From the NCBI RefSeq assembly GCF_015207375.1, contig NZ_JADEWY010000004.1, positions 1 through 64,000 on the forward strand: a DNA stretch of 64,000 nucleotides, written 5' to 3'. A program made the translations under genes and the position numbers. Below are positions 37,164 to 46,156 of this stretch, in pieces; positions within the stretch are counted from its first letter, which is position 1, and the number at the start of each line of letters is the position of its first letter. Origin of the DNA: Coleofasciculus sp. LEGE 07092. Lineage in GTDB: Bacteria; Cyanobacteriota; Cyanobacteriia; Cyanobacteriales; Coleofasciculaceae. The notes beneath the pieces were generated by a model, which saw only the letters and a program-made list of their open reading frames with translations, searched no databases and was not told the origin of the DNA.

Positions 37164-37931
37164 TTAGTTTTGTTGGTCAATCGGCAGTGAGGCTGGTTTC
37201 TTCTGCTTAAAGCTTAAGTAAATAACCAGAATCACAATGATAGAAAGAAACATCATACTAGTTCCGACCGTACCGAAACCAAAGCCACCATTTTTAGCAG
37301 GTTGGGATAGTAAATCACCCATAGATGCTCCCAGGGGACGAGTCAAGATGTAAGCTATCCAAAATGCCAAGACTGCATTCATGTCGAAGTAATAATAACC
37401 GATCGTTATTATTGCAATTGAAGCCCCAAATATTAGTCCTGCTTGGGCATAACCCAAGTTCAAAGACTCTGCCAATAGATCTCCTGTTGCAGTACCCAAA
37501 GCAAACGTAAATAAAATAGCCACCCAGTAGTACAGCTCTCTTTTAGCCGTGTTAATTGAGTGCATAGCTAATGTCTTTTCACTTGAATACCAAAGCCCAA
37601 AAACCACCAATAAGACAACACTAAAAACTATAGTTGTTGTCACCAAGCTAACTCCAAAATCGTCCACTAATTTATCCGTAATGAGCGTGCCAACAATACT
37701 TATTAAAACGACTACCAGCCAGTAAATTGCTGGGACATATCGTTTAAGCTGAACCTGCTTAAAAAGTGCAATTAGTAACAAGCCGCTCATAATATAAGAT
37801 GTCACACTTAAACCCAGGTTCAGCGTTACTGACAGAAAATCAGCCGCCGTTTCACCTACTGTGGTTGCCAGAACCTTAATAATCCAGAAGTAAAGTGTAA
37901 CCTCTGGAACTCTGTTTAACCTCTTATTCAT
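37164..37931 (-). CDS. COG4705-type multi-pass membrane protein, copy 1
   Basis: A 255-residue paralogue of the next gene with the same four-repeat plan: TVGETAADFLSVTLNLGL, TLITDKLVDDFGVSL, ALGTATGDLLAESLNLGY, and PLGASMGDLLSQPAKNGGFGFG. The second repeat has lost the GxxxxD form kept in copy 2, so the copies have diverged. The ending KQKKPASLPIDQQN is cytosolic and basic. Tandem copies may form a heteromer (inference). Confidence 0.8.
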   Translation of the reverse strand: MNKRLNRVPEVTLYFWIIKVLATTVGETAADFLSVTLNLGLSVTSYIMSGLLLIALFKQVQLKRYVPAIYWLVVVLISIVGTLITDKLVDDFGVSLVTTTIVFSVVLLVVFGLWYSSEKTLAMHSINTAKRELYYWVAILFTFALGTATGDLLAESLNLGYAQAGLIFGASIAIITIGYYYFDMNAVLAFWIAYILTRPLGASMGDLLSQPAKNGGFGFGTVGTSMMFLSIIVILVIYLSFKQKKPASLPIDQQN

Positions 37932-38208
37932 GATATTTATAACTCCTGATTCTTCGTAAAATTGAGATTACTTCACATCCTAAAATTTGCTCATTATTGC
38001 TCCTAATTAAGGCAATTGATTTCACTTTAAAACACAAAAGGGGAGAACTAGGGAAGATTGAAACAAGTATCCGATAAAAAGTCACCCCGCCTCTGAAATT
38101 AGAGGTGAGGCAACTCACATTTGGTATTGCACTCAAACAAGAGCGCGAGTAGAAAGTTAAGCTGCTAGTATGGATAAGAGCAAACGTCCTTGTTTTCGGC
38201 TACTCTAC

Positions 38209-38703
38209 CTAGCGATCGCCATTGGCATCGTTATCATCTTCAGCATCCGTATACGGAACTTGAATGCTGCTACGAGGACGAGTCGCTTCATTGGCGTCGT
38301 CTTCTTGGTTCATGTTCTCGGTATAGAGGACTTTACCATTACCCGCATCTACAGCAACTTCGGTTTGACCGATAATCGCTGTATAGACTAGGTTGCCGTC
38401 TTCATTGTCTAGTGTCACACGGCTGGCTGTACCGCCTTGAGCAGCTTCTGCCGCTTGTTTGGCTTGCTGGGGTGTGATTTTAGCTAAAGGTTGGAGTCTT
38501 GCCGCTTCTTGCTGTTCTTCTACATCATCTGGTACTTCCCCATCCCCATCAGACGCTTCGGCAATTTGAGTGTTGGTGTGATGTTGGGTTATGGTTGCAA
38601 CCGCAGGTTTTGATTGGGTGGCGTAGACAGTTCGGACTAACCCACCAAGCCCCAAAGTTCCTAATATGGCAGTGGCTAGAATCCATTGGGTAGATCTGTT
38701 CAT
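38209..38703 (-). CDS. PepSY domain protein, exported
   Basis: A 164-residue protein with a signal peptide or anchor (about 8-28). An acidic spacer (DGDGEVPDDVEEQQEAA) precedes one PepSY domain, seen as ITPQQAKQAAEAAQGGTASRVTLDNEDGNLVYTAIIG and EVAVDAGNGKVLYTE. The tail is Asp/Asn/Glu-rich. PepSY proteins are periplasmic and may bind peptides or metals, or restrain other factors. It follows the sensor kinase by 85 bp, so it may modulate or be controlled by that kinase (inference). Confidence 0.88.
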   Translation of the reverse strand: MNRSTQWILATAILGTLGLGGLVRTVYATQSKPAVATITQHHTNTQIAEASDGDGEVPDDVEEQQEAARLQPLAKITPQQAKQAAEAAQGGTASRVTLDNEDGNLVYTAIIGQTEVAVDAGNGKVLYTENMNQEDDANEATRPRSSIQVPYTDAEDDNDANGDR

Positions 38704-38788
38704 AACGTGAAACTCCGGAAATTCTGGTCTGTAGTTTCACTCTAAACAGCAAAAAGGAAGAACAAGGAAAGATAGAGTTCATTTTTAT

Positions 38789-40054
38789 CTACAAGGGATA
38801 ATGTGTGGGTAAGCGCACGGTGAAACAGCTACCAACTCCTAGCTGACTTGTAACTGTGAGTGAGCCTCCATGACTTTGAACGATACTTTGTGCGATCGCT
38901 AAACCCAACCCAAACCCGTTAGACTGATAAGAACGCGCCTGATCTGCTCGCCAAAACCGATCAAAAATGTGCTGAAGCTGTTCGGGTGTCATCCCAATTC
39001 CCGTATCCTTCACGCTTATATACAACTGCCGATCAACTTGATTCGTTTGGATTTCCACTAAACCTCCCGTCGGCGTGTACTGAAGGGCATTTTGGATTAA
39101 ATTGGCAAAAACTCTTGTGAGTTGAACCAAATCACCTAACACATACAATGGCTGAGTCAGGTTGGCTTTCACGTTGATTTCTTTGGCATCAGCTTGAGGC
39201 TGATAAAGTTCAACCAGGTTATGTAAAATCTCCTCTAAATTCACAGCTTCCTGGTGAGGGCTTTGAACTTGGTCACTTCGAGCCAACAGCAGCAAATCTT
39301 CCGTTAAGCGCGTCATTTGATCAGCCGCATTAGCGATCGCTTTAAACTTTTTGGCATCTGTTGAGCGCATCCCTTCTGGATATTCTAGTGCCACTTCCAC
39401 ATTGGTTGTAATTGCCATCAACGGACTACGAAGTTCGTGAGATGCATCTCCTGTAAACTGTTTGAGTCGTTGAAAACTCTGCTCAATGGGTTGCATTGCC
39501 TTGCGAGTCAGCAAAAGCCCACCAATACTACTCAGGGCTAAAGTCATAACAACACCACTCCCTAACCCCCAATCTAACTGAGCGAGTGTTTCATCAAATT
39601 CTTCTAAAGATTGACTTGCTCTTACATAACCAATTAGGCGACCATTGTCACTACTAATTACAGGTAAAGTAACGCCCCGGATGCGAATTTTGCCAATTTT
39701 CTGAGTTTGCACATCTATATTGAAAGAAAGGGGCAACGTTAAGATATATTGTCCTTGTTGGTCAACCAAATGACATTGAGAGTCAAACCACTGCAAAGCT
39801 TGATGACGAATGATTAACTCGTTAGTGGGAAAATCATTTTCTACTTGCAAACGACCGTTATCTAACTCACCCTCAGCCGCAGCACTTTCTCCTAAAATTG
39901 TCAAGTTTTCTGTGAGTTTTTGACTGAGGCTGCGAGCAAACACAACTCGAACCGCCAGTGTAAATATTCCTAAAAGTGCCGCAAAAACAGCTAGATAAGA
40001 TACTGATAATTGATAGCGAGTTTTCTGAAACACAATAGACTTTTTTTTACCCAA
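38789..40054 (-). CDS. Sensor histidine kinase of the RppB/QseC type
   Basis: A 421-residue membrane kinase with two membrane segments (about 17-37 and 160-185) enclosing a periplasmic sensor domain of about 120 residues. HisKA has the conserved FTGDASHELRSPL; HATPase_c has NLIQNALQYTP, DTGIGM, and GFGLGLAIAQSIV. A HAMP domain is poorly marked. The gene follows the response regulator by 3 bp. The set with PepSY resembles metal- or redox-responsive pairs (RppA/RppB, NrsR/NrsS) of cyanobacteria; the signal cannot be read. Confidence 0.9.
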   Translation of the reverse strand: MGKKKSIVFQKTRYQLSVSYLAVFAALLGIFTLAVRVVFARSLSQKLTENLTILGESAAAEGELDNGRLQVENDFPTNELIIRHQALQWFDSQCHLVDQQGQYILTLPLSFNIDVQTQKIGKIRIRGVTLPVISSDNGRLIGYVRASQSLEEFDETLAQLDWGLGSGVVMTLALSSIGGLLLTRKAMQPIEQSFQRLKQFTGDASHELRSPLMAITTNVEVALEYPEGMRSTDAKKFKAIANAADQMTRLTEDLLLLARSDQVQSPHQEAVNLEEILHNLVELYQPQADAKEINVKANLTQPLYVLGDLVQLTRVFANLIQNALQYTPTGGLVEIQTNQVDRQLYISVKDTGIGMTPEQLQHIFDRFWRADQARSYQSNGFGLGLAIAQSIVQSHGGSLTVTSQLGVGSCFTVRLPTHYPL

Positions 40055-40057
40055 TAG

Positions 40058-40735
40058 TTAATCAGGTTTTCCCAGGCGATAACCAATGCCATACACATTT
40101 TCAATAATGTCGATTTTATTGCCTGCTTCTTTAAGCTTACGCCGCAGATTTTTTAGGTGAGTTTTAATGGTTTCTTCACCGGAAATATCCTCAAACTCCC
40201 AAAGCTTATCTAACAATTCTTTTCGAGTGAAAACCCGCGCCGGACTTCTCAAAAAGGCTTCTAAGAGCATATATTCTTTTGGAGTCAGAGCCAGAAGATT
40301 CCCAGCATAGGTAACTTGGTGGGTACTGGGGTCAAGTTCCAAATCCTCATAAGTTACAATAGAGGGTCGAATATCTGGACTTCGGCGCGATAAGGCTCGT
40401 ATTCTGGCGGCTAGTTCTTGGATTTTAAACGGCTTTACCAGATAATCATCCGCTCCGGAGTCGAGTCCAATGACTTTATCGGTAGTGGTATCTTTCGCTG
40501 TTAGCATCAAAATGAGAGCCTTACATCCCTTAGTCCGTAATCGTTTGCACAAGCTAATTCCATCAAGACTAGGCAACATTAAATCCAACAGAATTAGGTC
40601 ATAGGGGGCTAATTGAGCCTGTTCCAAGCCAGTAATCCCATCTTGGGCTAGATCGACTACATGATATTGACGGGTTAAGTGTTCGGCTAAAGGTTCAGCG
40701 ATCCGCTCGTCATCTTCGATTAGCAAGATTCTCAT
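40058..40735 (-). CDS. OmpR/PhoB-type response regulator (RppA-like)
   Basis: About 225 residues from the ATG at 40735 (MRILLIEDDERIAEPL), which has AGGA a few bases before it; a 17-residue upstream extension to 40786 is not used. The receiver has its phosphoacceptor in LILLDLMLPSLDG and the lysine in DYLVKPF. The C-terminal winged helix shows LTPKEYMLLEAFLRSPARVFTRKELLDKLW and the ending VYGIGYRLG. The sensor kinase gene follows after 3 bp. Confidence 0.92.
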   Translation of the reverse strand: MRILLIEDDERIAEPLAEHLTRQYHVVDLAQDGITGLEQAQLAPYDLILLDLMLPSLDGISLCKRLRTKGCKALILMLTAKDTTTDKVIGLDSGADDYLVKPFKIQELAARIRALSRRSPDIRPSIVTYEDLELDPSTHQVTYAGNLLALTPKEYMLLEAFLRSPARVFTRKELLDKLWEFEDISGEETIKTHLKNLRRKLKEAGNKIDIIENVYGIGYRLGKPD

Positions 40736-40914
40736 TTTCCTGTTGTCCAAATTTCCCACACCAAGATACAGGTAATTATTAACCATGCACCCAGTCAGTA
40801 CGCCATTGGGGTTGCGTTCCTTCTCATTTATTAATTTTACCGTTGCAATACATTACAGACTCTCATCAAGAGGGCGTATAGTTTTAGTTGGGTTAAGAAC
40901 AGAAATTAAAGAAG

Positions 40915-42357
40915 ATGAATACCAGTGATTTCGCAAAGTCCCAGCCAACTGGAAAGACCAAAGCACCCCCCAAAATTAACCTGCTGATGATGTTTCGGCT
41001 GGGTTTATTCCAGATGGGATTGGGTATTCTCACAGTTTTGACTGTGGGAGTTCTTAACCGAGTGATGATTGCTGAACTGGCAATCCCGGCAGGGGTGACA
41101 TCCATAGTTCTGGCAATTTCTCAATTTGTCGCGCCGACACGAATATGGTTTGGTCAGATGTCTGATGCCAAGCCCCTATTCGGTTATCACCGCACAGGTT
41201 ATGTCTGGATTGGAGCGGCGTTATTCGCGCTGATTTTGTCCTTAAGCGTGCAAGTCGTCTGGCAATTGGGGAACCTCGTGCAAGTGGCTGATGGCTGGCA
41301 GTGGACTATTGAAATATCGGGTTGGACAGCGCTGCTAGCGCTACTGATGGCACTCTACGGTTTGGCGGTGAGTGCCAGTTCTACGCCCTTCTTTACCTTA
41401 TTAGTTGATGTTTCGGATGAAGACAATCGGGGTCAACTCATTGGCATTGTTTGGTCGATGATGACGGTGGGGTTGGCAGTGGGCGGTATTACTAGTAAAG
41501 TTTTGCTCAATCCTCTAGATGATATTAATGCCTCCATTGAACTGGTGCGCTCGTCAATTAGTTGGCTGTTTGTCGTTGTCCCGATTATTGTTTTGGGACT
41601 TGCGTTCGTGGCAACAGTGGGGGTGGAGAAAAAATACTCCCGCTATGCGTCCCGCTCTCGGCTTGTTGATCGAGAAGATCAGATTACCCTAGGACGAGCG
41701 TTAAAAATTTTGACGGCTAGTCGGCAAACGGGTTTATTTTTCACCTTTTTAGTGGTAATGACCTTAAGCCTGTTTTTACAAGAAGCGGTTCTCGAACCCT
41801 ATGGGGGTGAAGTTTTCGGTATGCCCATCCCGGAAACGTCTTTTCTCAATACCTATTGGGCGTTGGGGATGTTGGTAAGCTTGAGTGCTACTGGCTTTTT
41901 CTTGATTCCGCGTTTCGGTAAGCGCCGAACGACGCAATTTGGCTGTATCTCCGTAGCGTTTTGTTTTATTTTAATTATCCTGTCAGGATTTACTGGCAAT
42001 GTCAGGATGCTGCAAGGGGCGCTAGTCCTGTTTGGCTTATTTACGGGTGTCTTGACGACGGGCGCACTCAGCTTGATGCTGGACTTAACAGCCGCAGAAG
42101 CCGCAGGCACGTTTGTGGGTGCTTGGGGATTGGCGCAAGCCATGGCAAGGGGTTTGGCAGTAGCTAGCGGTGGCATTATCCTCAGTGTCGGAGAAGCTCT
42201 ATTTGCCAAGCCAGCCCTGGCGTATGATTTGGTATTTGGCTTACAAGCCTTGGGGATGATTGTGGCAGTTGGGTTGCTCAACCGAGTGAATGTTCGAGAG
42301 TTTCAAGATAATGCTAACAGAGCGATCGCTACGGTGATGGAAAGCGATTTAGATTGA
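40915..42357 (+). CDS. PucC/BCH1-type MFS protein (chlorophyll transporter family)
   Basis: A 480-residue major facilitator protein with about 12 hydrophobic helices. The family-specific part FRLGLFQMGLGILTVLTVGVLNRVMIAEL, ISQFVAPTRIWFGQMSDA, and YHRTGYVWIG marks the PucC group, which in photosynthetic bacteria assists light-harvesting assembly. In cyanobacteria related proteins are implicated in chlorophyll trafficking to the thylakoid. The gene is divergent from the response regulator gene and 45 bp upstream of the IMPase-like gene. Confidence 0.9.
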   Translation: MNTSDFAKSQPTGKTKAPPKINLLMMFRLGLFQMGLGILTVLTVGVLNRVMIAELAIPAGVTSIVLAISQFVAPTRIWFGQMSDAKPLFGYHRTGYVWIGAALFALILSLSVQVVWQLGNLVQVADGWQWTIEISGWTALLALLMALYGLAVSASSTPFFTLLVDVSDEDNRGQLIGIVWSMMTVGLAVGGITSKVLLNPLDDINASIELVRSSISWLFVVVPIIVLGLAFVATVGVEKKYSRYASRSRLVDREDQITLGRALKILTASRQTGLFFTFLVVMTLSLFLQEAVLEPYGGEVFGMPIPETSFLNTYWALGMLVSLSATGFFLIPRFGKRRTTQFGCISVAFCFILIILSGFTGNVRMLQGALVLFGLFTGVLTTGALSLMLDLTAAEAAGTFVGAWGLAQAMARGLAVASGGIILSVGEALFAKPALAYDLVFGLQALGMIVAVGLLNRVNVREFQDNANRAIATVMESDLD

Positions 42358-42402
42358 ATCGTCATGAACCCGGAATAAACGTTAAAGGAAAAACAAAAAC
42401 CC

Positions 42403-43254
42403 GTGAATGAGTTTTGGACAGATATTCTCAACTTTGCGAAAGAGACAACGAACCGTGTCGGCACCCAACTGCTGCCTGATTTCCGACGGGTACAGGCATT
42501 CCAAAAAGCCGATGGTAGTTTGGTGACAAAAGCCGATCACTGGGCAGATGATACCCTGCGAGAGGCGATCGCGTCTCGTTTCCCCAGTCACGGTATCTTG
42601 AGTGAGGAAGGAGAACACCAGTTTCCGGATACGGAATGGTGCTGGATTATCGATCCCCTTGATGGCACCACCAACTTTACGCGGGGAATTCCCATTTGGG
42701 GAATTTCCCTAGGGTTGCTTTACCACGGCACGCCTGTCTTTGGTTACGTGCATTTTCCTCCCATCGCCCAATCCTTTCATGGCTTTTGGGGTGGGGAATC
42801 GGGACTCTCAGAAGTGCCGACTGCCGCATTTATGAATGAATTTCTGATTCACAGCAGTCCCGACGAACTCAGTAGCAACCACTTTTTCAACCTTTGCTCT
42901 CGCAGTACCTCACTCTTACAGCAACCCTTTCCCTGTAAAATGCGGATGCTGGGAGTTGCTAGTTACAATTTCATCACCGTAGCTACCGGTGCCGTCTTAG
43001 GAGGAATAGAAGCAACACCCAAAATTTGGGATATTGCTGGGGCTTGGGTAATTGTGCTAGCTGCGGGTGGTGTTTGGGTGCCTCTAGAATCCGAGGCAAT
43101 TTTCCCCTTAAAAGTAGGGGACGATTACAGTAAGCGATCGTTTCCCACCCTAGTTGCCAGTCGTGATGAACTGGTGAATGTTTTTAAATCCCACATTCAA
43201 TCTTCTCAATTCAATCCAATTCTTGATTGTTATAGCAACTGCCAAGACGGTTAG
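42403..43254 (+). CDS. Inositol monophosphatase family phosphatase
   Basis: A 283-residue Mg-dependent phosphatase with a GTG start at 42403. Metal-site motifs are present: VTKADHWADD, LSEEGE, IDPLDGTTNFTRGIPIWGIS, and a C-terminal PKIWDIAGAWVIVLAAGG. The substrate (inositol phosphate, histidinol phosphate or another) cannot be set by motif. It follows the PucC-type gene by 45 bp and is probably in the same operon. The stop codon lies within the direct repeat flanking a MITE-like insertion, so that insertion sits at the very end of the gene. Confidence 0.9.
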   Translation: MNEFWTDILNFAKETTNRVGTQLLPDFRRVQAFQKADGSLVTKADHWADDTLREAIASRFPSHGILSEEGEHQFPDTEWCWIIDPLDGTTNFTRGIPIWGISLGLLYHGTPVFGYVHFPPIAQSFHGFWGGESGLSEVPTAAFMNEFLIHSSPDELSSNHFFNLCSRSTSLLQQPFPCKMRMLGVASYNFITVATGAVLGGIEATPKIWDIAGAWVIVLAAGGVWVPLESEAIFPLKVGDDYSKRSFPTLVASRDELVNVFKSHIQSSQFNPILDCYSNCQDG

Positions 43255-43257
43255 GAC

Positions 43258-43436
43258 TCACATCTTGCACCAGTCTCACTAACCGCCAGTGGTTTAAAGC
43301 ACTGGCTCATAGCTGGCATTCGTCTTGCATACGACTGGATAAGAGTTTTAGTCCATTTCAATGGACTTGAGCTATTAGCCCGGAGTTCAAACTCCGGGCG
43401 GATTTTCGGGCTTATCGACAAAGGTGCAAGATGTCA
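43258..43436. mobile_element. MITE-like element with 14-bp terminal repeats and 8-bp target duplication
   Basis: A 179-bp element between two exact GTTAGGAC copies (43250-43257 and 43437-43444). Its ends are 14-nt inverted repeats with one mismatch, T(C/G)ACATCTTGCACC. Inside are three hairpins: GCCAGTG/CACTGGC (43285-43306), AGTCCATT/AATGGACT (43350-43367), and GCCCGGAGTT/AACTCCGGGC (43378-43399). It encodes nothing. The layout is that of a non-autonomous DNA transposon; 8-bp duplications occur with several IS families. Confidence 0.8.
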
Positions 43437-43457
43437 GTTAGGACATATATGAATTTA

Positions 43458-43486
43458 GTAGAGACGTTCCGGCGGAACGTCTCTAC
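43458..43486. repeat. Perfect 14-bp palindrome GTAGAGACGTTCCG
   Basis: Arms 43458-43471 and 43473-43486 are exact reverse complements around one base. The AGAGACGTT...AACGTCTCT hairpin is a widespread cyanobacterial intergenic repeat. It lies 14 bp past the target duplication of the neighbouring MITE-like element. Confidence 0.9.
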
Positions 43487-43588
43487 CAGAGTTTGTCCTA
43501 AGATATGTGTCTACTGCTATATTAATGTTTGTTTGCTGAAATCTTGCCTCTAAGTCCCACTAAGCTGGCAAGGGTTTAAGGCTACTGT

Positions 43589-43611
43589 AAGTCCCCCCCT
43601 AGGGGGAACTT
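43589..43611. repeat. Near-perfect palindrome centred on CCTAGG
   Basis: AAGTCCCCCCC and GGGGGAACTT arms meet at CCTAGG. It sits two bases from the lone CRISPR-type repeat and downstream of dnaG on its strand. It could act as a terminator hairpin, but no T tract follows. Confidence 0.7.
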
Positions 43612-43613
43612 CC

Positions 43614-43650
43614 GTTTAAACTCCACTTAATCCCTATCAGGGATTGAAAC
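43614..43650. repeat. Solitary CRISPR-type repeat, 37 bp
   Basis: The sequence begins GTTTAAAC and ends GGGATTGAAAC, has an internal AATCCC/GGGATT stem, and is 37 bp, all matching cyanobacterial CRISPR repeats. There is one copy only; I find no second repeat, spacer array or cas gene nearby. Its last base touches the dnaG stop codon (43651-43653). Confidence 0.75.
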
Positions 43651-45639
43651 CTATAGCTGGAGAATTTCCGAGAAATGAACCTGACGCATTTGCTCTAACT
43701 CTTGAAGTTGTTGATCTGCGGATTGGAACTCCTGCCCATAGTACTGTTTGAGCGCCCGTTCCTTAGAGATATCCAGTTTTTGCCATTGCTCTAGACAGTA
43801 ACTTCGATGCCTTTCGCACGCTACCATCTCCAGACAAACTGCTGCCGTCCGAATCACCAAAGGGGTGCGGGTGATCTCTTCCAAACACTTTTCGTCTAAA
43901 TGAAATAGATGCTCTACTTGAGCCAATTGGTCAGGAAACTCAATGCTGCGGTCTTGTAATAGCGAAATCAATGGGTTAGATGTATCTCCTAACATTTGGT
44001 CGGCGATTGCTTGCAATTCTAAAATTTGCTGCCACAAAAAGCGGTGATTGGAGAGGCTAAAAAGCAAATCTTTTGAATCTAATGTATCAATGATAGTCTG
44101 CCGATATTCGGGACGGTGAAGGTAGATGCGTAAAAGTAAGGCTTCAGCTTGTTCTAAAAGATTTTGTTCTGAACTAATGGGTAATAATAGTGCAGAATCT
44201 TGATTCTTTTTATTTTGCTTTTGTGTTGGCAGTGATGCGTTCTTGATTGGGGGAATTCGTAGCTTCTTGAGTTGAACTTGTAGATTTTTAGCGTATAGCG
44301 GTATAAGTCGATTTTGTCCCTGACTGAGCAGTTGAGCGCAGTGGTTGATGTAATAAGTCCGTTGGTTAATATCTTCTACTTGGTTGAGTAACTTCACCAT
44401 TTCTCGCGCAGCTTGCTGAAACTGGTTCGCATCTCGACTTCGCTCAGTTTTAGCTTGGGTGATGTCTTTATCTAAAAGAATTTGGTTGATTTGCCAATCC
44501 AGCCACAAAGGAGCATCAATTAGCAATTGCTGATATCGTTGGGCAGCGTTGGGGTGCCCTTTAAGGAACTCATCGGCATCTTTGCCATCGGGAAGGTTGA
44601 GAATCCGCAGTTGGACTTGTCCTGTATAAGCCAAATTAGCAATTTCGCCGATCGCTCGTTCTGCTGCTATATTCCCAGCCCGATCCGCGTCAAAGTTGAG
44701 TATAATTTGCTTAGATTCGGTGTAACGTAGGAGTTGCCGTACTTGGTCGAGACTCAGTGCTGTACCGAGGGAAGCTACTACATTTGCGATACCCACAGCA
44801 TGAAGTGCGATCGCATCAAAATAGCCTTCCACCACAACGGCTTGATCGTGCTTACCAATAGCATTCCGAGCTTTATCTAGAGCAAATAAAGTTTTACCCT
44901 TATCAAAAAGCTGAGTTTCGGGAGAATTGAGATACTTGGGTTGTTCGTCTCCTAATGCTCTCCCCCCAAAGCCGATTACCCGTCCCTGAGCATCATGAAT
45001 GGGAATTATAATGCGATCGCGAAACCGATCATAATAACCATCCCCTGATTTACGAGGCAAAATCAAACCTGCTTGCTCTACCAGTTGCACGGGTTTGCCT
45101 TTGTGTTCTACCAGATAGCGGTAAATCGTTTCCCAACCCGCCGGTACATATCCCAACTGGAACTGCTGAATCGTTTCTTCCGAAAGACGCCGTGAGAGCT
45201 GCAAATACTCCAGCGCGTGCTGCCCTTGAGGTTGCCGCAGGGCGTGTTGGTAAAATGCTGCTGTTAGTGCCAGAATCTCATACAGTTGCTCACGCACAGA
45301 TAACTGACGCTGCAATTCCTGCCGCTGTTCAGGTTCTAACGTTTGCACTGGCACCTGATAGCGTTGCGCCAAGTCAAGAACAACTTCACTAAACGACTGC
45401 TTCCCCACCTCCATCAGGAACTTAATCGCATTTCCACCCACACCACAACCGAAGCAGTAATACATCTGCTTGCTGGGGCTAACGGTGAAGCTGGGCGTCT
45501 TTTCTTCATGGAAGGGACACAAACCCACATAGTCTTTACCCCGCTTCCGCAGCACGACTCGCTCGGAAACTACATCAAAAATGTCTACTCGTTGCTTGAC
45601 TTGTTCAGTGGTATCTGGATGTAGCCGGGGAATTTGCAC
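43651..45639 (-). CDS. dnaG: DNA primase DnaG
   Basis: A 662-residue primase that makes RNA primers at the replication fork. The N-terminal zinc-binding domain has Cys41, His44, Cys62 and Cys65 (CPFHEEKTPSF, YYCFGCGVGG). The RNA polymerase core has IIPIHDAQGRVIGFGGRAL and the Toprim motifs VVVEGYFDAIAL and LNFDADRAGNIAAERAI. The C-terminal region (about 440-662) would bind the DnaB helicase. It stands alone on the minus strand; rpsU and rpoD, its partners in some bacteria, are absent. Confidence 0.97.
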   Translation of the reverse strand: MQIPRLHPDTTEQVKQRVDIFDVVSERVVLRKRGKDYVGLCPFHEEKTPSFTVSPSKQMYYCFGCGVGGNAIKFLMEVGKQSFSEVVLDLAQRYQVPVQTLEPEQRQELQRQLSVREQLYEILALTAAFYQHALRQPQGQHALEYLQLSRRLSEETIQQFQLGYVPAGWETIYRYLVEHKGKPVQLVEQAGLILPRKSGDGYYDRFRDRIIIPIHDAQGRVIGFGGRALGDEQPKYLNSPETQLFDKGKTLFALDKARNAIGKHDQAVVVEGYFDAIALHAVGIANVVASLGTALSLDQVRQLLRYTESKQIILNFDADRAGNIAAERAIGEIANLAYTGQVQLRILNLPDGKDADEFLKGHPNAAQRYQQLLIDAPLWLDWQINQILLDKDITQAKTERSRDANQFQQAAREMVKLLNQVEDINQRTYYINHCAQLLSQGQNRLIPLYAKNLQVQLKKLRIPPIKNASLPTQKQNKKNQDSALLLPISSEQNLLEQAEALLLRIYLHRPEYRQTIIDTLDSKDLLFSLSNHRFLWQQILELQAIADQMLGDTSNPLISLLQDRSIEFPDQLAQVEHLFHLDEKCLEEITRTPLVIRTAAVCLEMVACERHRSYCLEQWQKLDISKERALKQYYGQEFQSADQQLQELEQMRQVHFSEILQL

Positions 45640-45790
45640 GAGTTTGTTTGTTGAGACTGTTAATGGCTCTATCTTAATTGGAACATTTTTTTATAACTTC
45701 GACTTCAAGGGAGCAGAAGAATTGAGACAGAAGTGATGGAAAAGCGAGAGTTGCAGCGATCGCCCGACAGAGGTAAACTTTTCAGAAAGC

Positions 45791-46156
45791 TCATGACCGA
45801 ATAATAGATTTTCTCGCCCAGTCTCTCGTATTTTCCAGGTAAATCAACACCGTTCTCCAGTGTTGTATCCACCAGTCTCCCTCTTTATTAATACAGTTTT
45901 TGACGGTTTCTAGATAAAAAAGGGTAGTACTGCGCTCGTAGTTGTTGGGACACCGTTCCAGAATTAGATTGTAGAGCTGTTGCCACTGCTCCAACCAATT
46001 CCCCTGATTGGGATGAAAAATTGCCTCGAATAGATTCCGCCAGAAAAATTCGATGGTGCCAATGTCCTTGAGGTTTTCGTTAGTTGGCTTATCCCAACCG
46101 GTATAACGAGCGCGTAAATCACTAATCGGGGGGAGACTGCCGCTCATAGAGATCAT
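45791..46156 (-). CDS. Hypothetical protein, Trp-rich
   Basis: A 121-residue soluble protein with no signal or membrane segment. It has many aromatic residues (W in TGWDKP, EFFWRNLF, LEQWQQLYN, GDWWIQHWRTVLIYLE) and reads as an all-helical fold. An ATG three codons in (46147) is equally possible as start. I do not recognise a family. It is 151 bp upstream of dnaG on the same strand but probably separate. Confidence 0.6.
   Translation of the reverse strand: MISMSGSLPPISDLRARYTGWDKPTNENLKDIGTIEFFWRNLFEAIFHPNQGNWLEQWQQLYNLILERCPNNYERSTTLFYLETVKNCINKEGDWWIQHWRTVLIYLENTRDWARKSIIRS

Noticed and set aside
43614-43650. A full CRISPR array near dnaG
   Set aside because: Only one repeat copy is present, with no second repeat at array spacing and no cas genes in the window.
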